Source: Echinometra lucunter (lineage: Eukaryota; Echinodermata; Echinoidea; Camarodonta; Echinometridae). From it: a stretch of DNA of 64,000 nt. Positions 60,401 through 64,000 of the stretch are shown piece after piece; the stretch's first letter is position 1, and each line of letters begins with the position of its first letter. The stretch spans positions 10,001,014 to 10,065,013 of the forward strand of contig CM057151.1 of NCBI GenBank assembly GCA_029962745.1, read 5' to 3'. The notes under the pieces were generated by a model. It ran no database searches. It was given only the letters and a program-made list of their open reading frames with translations, and was not told where the DNA came from. A program made the translations under genes and the position numbers.

Positions 60401-61767
60401 TTCAAAGCTAACCCTAACCATAAACCTAAAGTCTAATGGGGTGTTGCAAGAAGGTTGCAATCAATTGCAAATAATTGTCAATTTTGAAACAACCATTCTG
60501 ATTGGCTCAGGGTCTGCCCTTTAAGAAGACATGCATGCAACAATGATTTTGATTGGCCAGTGACCATCAGTTGCAACTTGCAATCGATTGCAACTTTCTT
60601 GCAACACCAAATAAGTCTCATTAGAGTTACAACTGTTCACTGACCAGAGACAATCAGTTGGTTGTCAGTGCACGTTCAAAGGTTTTTCATAGTCTTCTAA
60701 AGGTTGTTTGATCTGTGATTTTGGTCGGCTGAAGGTTTACAATGTTTCATGGAAAACATCTTGCCAACCAAGCTGGTTTGCAGTTTTTTTTCTGATCTGT
60801 TATTGATCGTCTGAAGGTATCAGGCTGGTCAGAGACTGGTCTTCAAAGGTTGCCAGTGGAAATGAGCAGTTAACGGGTTGTCAGTGGTCTGTGGCCTTTA
60901 GTGGCCAATCGCCAACCTGTTAGCACATAGTTTGTGACTTGCAGACTAGTGGATCAATACAGACCATTGTGATTTTGTTTGTTTACTGATAGTAGAGTAT
61001 GTGCAAAACTCTTAGGTGCAGTCATCAATTATCACTGATGAAAAGAGACTGTGACCAGCCAGTACCAGTAACCATTTTCGAACCTTCCCAGAAAAGGTTG
61101 CCCACAACTCTTTCCTGGTTTTGATAAATTGACAACCTGTCTGCTACTGCATGCAAAGATCTTTGTCCTCTTCAAAACTGATCTTCTCCAGTTGCAGAGT
61201 AAAATTGAGACAGGAGCAAACATAACATCTGAAATTTGGATTAATATTTTTTCCTCTTTCAAATCAAGATACCCTGCATGTTTTTTTAATTGCAGTAAAC
61301 CATACTGTTGTTCTTTTTGCTGTGCTACTTGCACCCCTTGAACCTTGCATCATATTGCGTATATTAGCTCTATGGAACCTTCATTTTTCTATGACTATTT
61401 GGTAATGCATGTTTTCATTTTCTGTTCACAAAGCTACCATCCTGCCTTAACTCATGCGTCTTTGTTCTCTCCCTTTATTTCCTTCAAAATAGTTTATCTA
61501 CCTTTAAGATGCTTCAGACATTGTTTATGATGAGGGAAAGTAGTAAAATTAAAATATAGTAGTGTTGCATGAATAATGTATCAGAAATAGTTATGCCTTA
61601 CTGTGTTGAAAAAAAAAATGGCTCATAAAATGATGATGATAATCTCTGAATATCTAGATCTCTTTCTTTTTACATGCAGACTTGCATCTATAGGTGGAGG
61701 GGCAGACGAAGTGATGTTATCCATCATCTGCAAGTTAATGGGAACATTGCCTTCCAGATCCAAGTGA
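49013..61767 (+). CDS. Mitochondrial acyl-CoA dehydrogenase (acyl-CoA dehydrogenase 6-like)
   Basis: The family oxidises acyl-CoA thioesters with FAD and passes electrons to ETF in the mitochondrial matrix. Coding exons: 49013-49186, 52195-52315, 53967-54096, 55341-55447, 56461-56631, 57098-57271, 57658-57819, 58524-58680 and 61680-61767; the sum is 428 codons with consistent phases. The N-terminus ([20 protein letters not shown]) is Arg-rich without acids at first, like a matrix targeting peptide. Family motifs follow: [98 protein letters not shown] and [12 protein letters not shown]. Gly stands where MCAD has its Glu base, so the Glu of QEERL (about residue 285) is the likely base, as in isovaleryl- and long-chain enzymes. 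Exon 5 is frame-broken as given, exon 8 may carry small compensated indels, and a second terminal exon exists at 60190. Substrate unknown. Confidence 0.87.
50033..50621. mobile_element. Long palindromic element, ACACGCGTGT family, copy 2
   Basis: It repeats 8603-9159 with the same arms (CCACACGCGTGTGG, GAATTCCCACTT, AACTTGGATCGTCA) and ends GTATACACTGCC at the right; the left terminus is shorter. It carries about 60 extra bases at its centre (50290-50345). It is in intron 1 of the acyl-CoA dehydrogenase gene. Confidence 0.7.
52465..52790. repeat. Diverged relative of the 150-bp tandem repeat
   Basis: A GGAGGCATTATATG start, AGTCTATCCGTCCC, then two units with AAAAACCATTTGAGG and a GTCAAAGGTCAT word, in the opposite direction to 5116-6053. 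Much drifted. It is in intron 2 of the acyl-CoA dehydrogenase gene. Confidence 0.5.
55562..55845 (+). pseudogene. Decayed tandem copies of acyl-CoA dehydrogenase exon 4
   Basis: Two copies of exon 4 (55341-55447) with some intron follow it. The first, 55590-55697, keeps GGTGATATGGCATTGTGTCT and GGAGTAAGTGGGCCTG but has a one-base shift and a TGA before GTGGCAAGTGAGT. The second, 55745-55845, keeps AAGAAGTTTTTAACCCCTAC and GTGTATCTTAGAGTAAGTGC but has a stop and a lost donor. A short third piece of the exon start lies at 55562-55590. None can be used in frame. Confidence 0.8.
56461..56631 (+). CDS. Acyl-CoA dehydrogenase exon 5 with three frame shifts
   Basis: Acceptor, donor and length fit the neighbouring exons (171 bases, phases 1 and 1). 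The entry frame reads IQTKADEEG then meets TGA at 56490; family similarity continues in a second frame ([25 protein letters not shown]) and then in a third (NKSLILCTT). Single extra bases in short runs, near 56487-56489, 56593-56595 and 56623-56625, would explain all three shifts, and together they restore the exit frame. Consensus error or an inactive allele are both possible. Confidence 0.7.
59192..59684. mobile_element. Dispersed ~490 bp element, copy 2
   Basis: Inverted ends CTTAAAGGCATTGG and CCAATGCCTTTAAG enclose a body also found at 26846-27333, including CACATGCGCGCATG. It has no coding capacity and lies in the last intron of the dehydrogenase gene. Confidence 0.7.
60190..60268 (+). 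CDS. Alternative terminal exon of the acyl-CoA dehydrogenase gene
   Basis: After TTCTTGTTGCTGAAG the sequence reads, in the phase left by exon 8, [20 protein letters not shown] and GTLPK then TAA. This is a second version of the terminal exon at 61680-61767, which ends instead in GTLPSRSK. Both are open and start in the same phase, so they are mutually exclusive 3' ends. The DNA differs at most third codon positions, so the duplication is not recent. Confidence 0.8.
60439..60609. mobile_element. Hairpin MITE with GGTGTTGCAAG ends
   Basis: GGTGTTGCAAGAAGGTTGCA at the left pairs with TGCAACTTTCTTGCAACACC at the right, with CAATC/GATTG words inside. 171 bases between the two terminal exons. Confidence 0.65.
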
Positions 61768-62263
61768 TTGTATCCAATGCCATCTCTTATCTATGAGAAA
61801 ACAAAGACTTCTACAAAATCAGCCTGAGGTTTTTTGCAAAGTTCATCAACTTTTTAAATATGCAGTCATAAAGGTTTGTTCATATATGCAGTAAACCTCC
61901 ACTGTGAACTCACAATTTTTGGGAAAATCAGTAGGATATCATGAGGCAGCAAAAAAAAAAAAAAACGACAACAAAATCCTGAGGCAAGAGATGTATATAT
62001 ATTTACCTCCTGGCAGCAAAAGGTGTGGACCAATCAGACTCTTGTAAAGTTAGTGCAACATATGGCGTCAGGAGTTTATCTGCAAACCCTGTTTTGGCAA
62101 AATCCTCTTTTACTTGAGCATGAACTATTTTTGAAACGTCTCATAAATATCTCATAAATGGCATGGCCAAAGAGAAAAAGTGTGGGTTTTCCCCCACGGG
62201 TTTGCATTCATATCTGAATGAGTCTTAACATTGACTTCTGTAATCTGTTCATGCTTTGTCTAG

Positions 62264-62681
62264 AGCCCAGCACACACTGTACGATCCGACTGAGACCCTA
62301 TTTTCGAACAAATGGCATTTTGCATTAAATATGAATGTTTAAACAAGTAAAATTGTCTTATTTGAAGCTCGGCATAATGATAGGAATACTAAAATCGAAA
62401 TTATGGTTAAATGCAAGCCTTTGTTGTTGGAGTAACGGCCAAATCGGCCTCAGATCTCAGCCGATCGCAAGATTATTATGACATCACTACTATTTGGAAT
62501 TGAATTCGCTTTTATTCCTACAGGGAGGCTTGCAATAGCCCGGAATTTCGATAATAGTGTTCATACGACTATTCGGAACTTTGATTATGAAGATTTTACA
62601 TGTTCGAATGTTCATATAAAATGCTTTAACAAAATTTTTCAAAATTGGATCGCAGCTGGATCGTGCAGTGTGCGCCGGGCT
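62264..62681. mobile_element. MITE with AGCCC(A/G)GC ends
   Basis: AGCCCAGCACACACTGTACG at the left pairs with TCGTGCAGTGTGCGCCGGGC at the right. The interior has no gene. A 3-base or shorter target duplication could not be fixed. Confidence 0.6.
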
Positions 62682-62699
62682 TAAGGGGTATAAGAAGGT

Positions 62700-64000
62700 A
62701 TTTAATTTGCTCTTTGAGATAATTGCTTGAAGCCTGTGTGATTGTTTTTGGATGACTCCTTCAATCTGGTAGCAGTCACACAGAGATTCATATTGATGCC
62801 AGTGATGGTTGACATGAAGTGCTTTCATATAAATTGTATTGCTTACATATAGATGTATAAAATGAGGACTTAATTTTGCTAAAATGAGAGTGTAGTTTGA
62901 ATTCTATGACAATTTTGGTTATTTATGATTGATGTACATGTATCATTCAGTCACATCAAAGCAGTTTGATATTTACACAGTAAGGTGCATCAATGTATGT
63001 GGTACATGTATGTTCACTGTACATTGTAATATTTTGAAGTTCTGTTTTTATGGTGGAAGGAAACCGAAGTCAAACACTTCCGATGTTCCTTTTATCATCA
63101 TTCTTTATAGCAGTTTGCTTTTTCATAGGTTACAACCTGTCTGATTCCTAGAAATTATGTTCTGTGCTGAAAGGTAAAGAGCATACAGTATTCTAAGTTC
63201 TTGTCATAATCTACTGCAGTATTGAATGTAAGATTTGGGGGGCATTAGCATAGTTATGATTTTATCTTGTTTCTGCTGTGACTAGTTCAAAGCAGACTGT
63301 AGACATTCGTTCAGGTAGCTTAGTGAAACCAGAGTGGTGTGAAAGATTCATAAAGAATGCAAAATGCATATTGTCGTCTGTATCGTTTGTATTCAAAGCA
63401 TCTTTTTGCACCTGGTGTTTTGCTAAGCTACCTTACCCAGTTTCTACACGTATCTTGGAGCATACCCGACACTTATCAGCCTTTTCAAATTTCTCAGGGA
63501 ATGATAGATAGTAATTGGTTTACCTTATTCTAAGATTTAGGCCTCTGATTGGTCAAAGGGGTAGTCATGGCAACCGCTAGCTGACTGCTGGGCATATAGC
63601 AAAAAAACTATTGACGGGCATGATAGTTCAGCCTCTGTGTACAATACAAAAGTACATGGTTTGTTACACGCTAGCTCTAAAGAAGTAGGCCGGGTGAGAT
63701 GCGCGTCAGTATCTTGCGCATGTATCTTGCGTGCGTATCTATACATGCATATTGTACTTCGAGATGTACTGTGCCCCTCGATTTCGTCTCGGACATAGTG
63801 CAGTTTTCGAGATCACCTTGGCTATAGTTCCAACCATGCCCCTCAAAGCAGTCAATATTGTATACTATTTGATGGTTATTTGAAAGAATGATCCTAGTAG
63901 CGTACAAAATGAAGATTCAAGATTCAAGATACTTTTGGTCATGTAAGTTATTACAAAGAAATTTTGCTTCCTTGGCTTTCAACACAATACGGCACGAATA
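62700..64000. other. No recognisable feature
   Basis: Short frames exist on both strands but none shows splice signals with family motifs. The last 300 bases have a slightly higher GC content and a few CpG, which could be the approach to another gene. Confidence 0.4.

Overview
The window is eukaryotic: split genes with GT-AG introns, an AT-rich background, very many miniature transposons, and short repeated words such as TACATGTA, CTAGGCCTAG and TCTAGATC. The gene content (ZWILCH, an SLC25A39/40 carrier, an acyl-CoA dehydrogenase) and the repeat style suggest a marine invertebrate deuterostome, most likely an echinoderm such as a sea urchin. The species is an inference; the protein families are recognised from conserved motifs, with no search run.

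Layout. (1) 1-20,350: the kinetochore gene ZWILCH on the minus strand. Nine exons join in phase, from an ATG at 20156 to an exon ending at 1023; the last third lies beyond the left edge. Its 12.8 kb first intron holds a 9.9 kb LTR retrotransposon (10145-20038, plus strand) of the Ty3/gypsy CsRn1 type, with intact gag and pol, equal-length LTRs and a canonical -1 slippery heptamer. A palindromic Tc1/mariner derivative interrupts its 5' LTR. (2) 20,350-23,300: a cluster of palindromic and TTAA-flanked elements, one of them split by a tRNA-derived SINE. (3) 23,300-39,100: a mitochondrial carrier gene of the SLC25A39/40 (glutathione import) family on the minus strand, ten coding exons, 346 residues. 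Its 5' part is present twice on either side of a 500-base N gap (35630-36129). The two copies differ by clean transposon insertions, so this looks like two haplotypes placed in tandem by the assembler. (4) 39,100-49,000: no gene seen; a 3 kb TIR element with an 8 bp target duplication, nested MITEs, microsatellites and LINE remnants. (5) 49,013-61,767: a mitochondrial acyl-CoA dehydrogenase gene on the plus strand, nine coding exons, with a decayed triplication of exon 4, frame lesions in exon 5 and perhaps exon 8, and two alternative terminal exons. (6) 61,768-64,000: one MITE and otherwise nothing recognised.

The three genes show no operon-like link: ZWILCH acts at the mitotic checkpoint, the other two in mitochondria. 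The strongest observations concern transposon biology: precise empty and filled sites inside one window, fold-back derivatives, and a probable programmed -1 frameshift between gag and pol.
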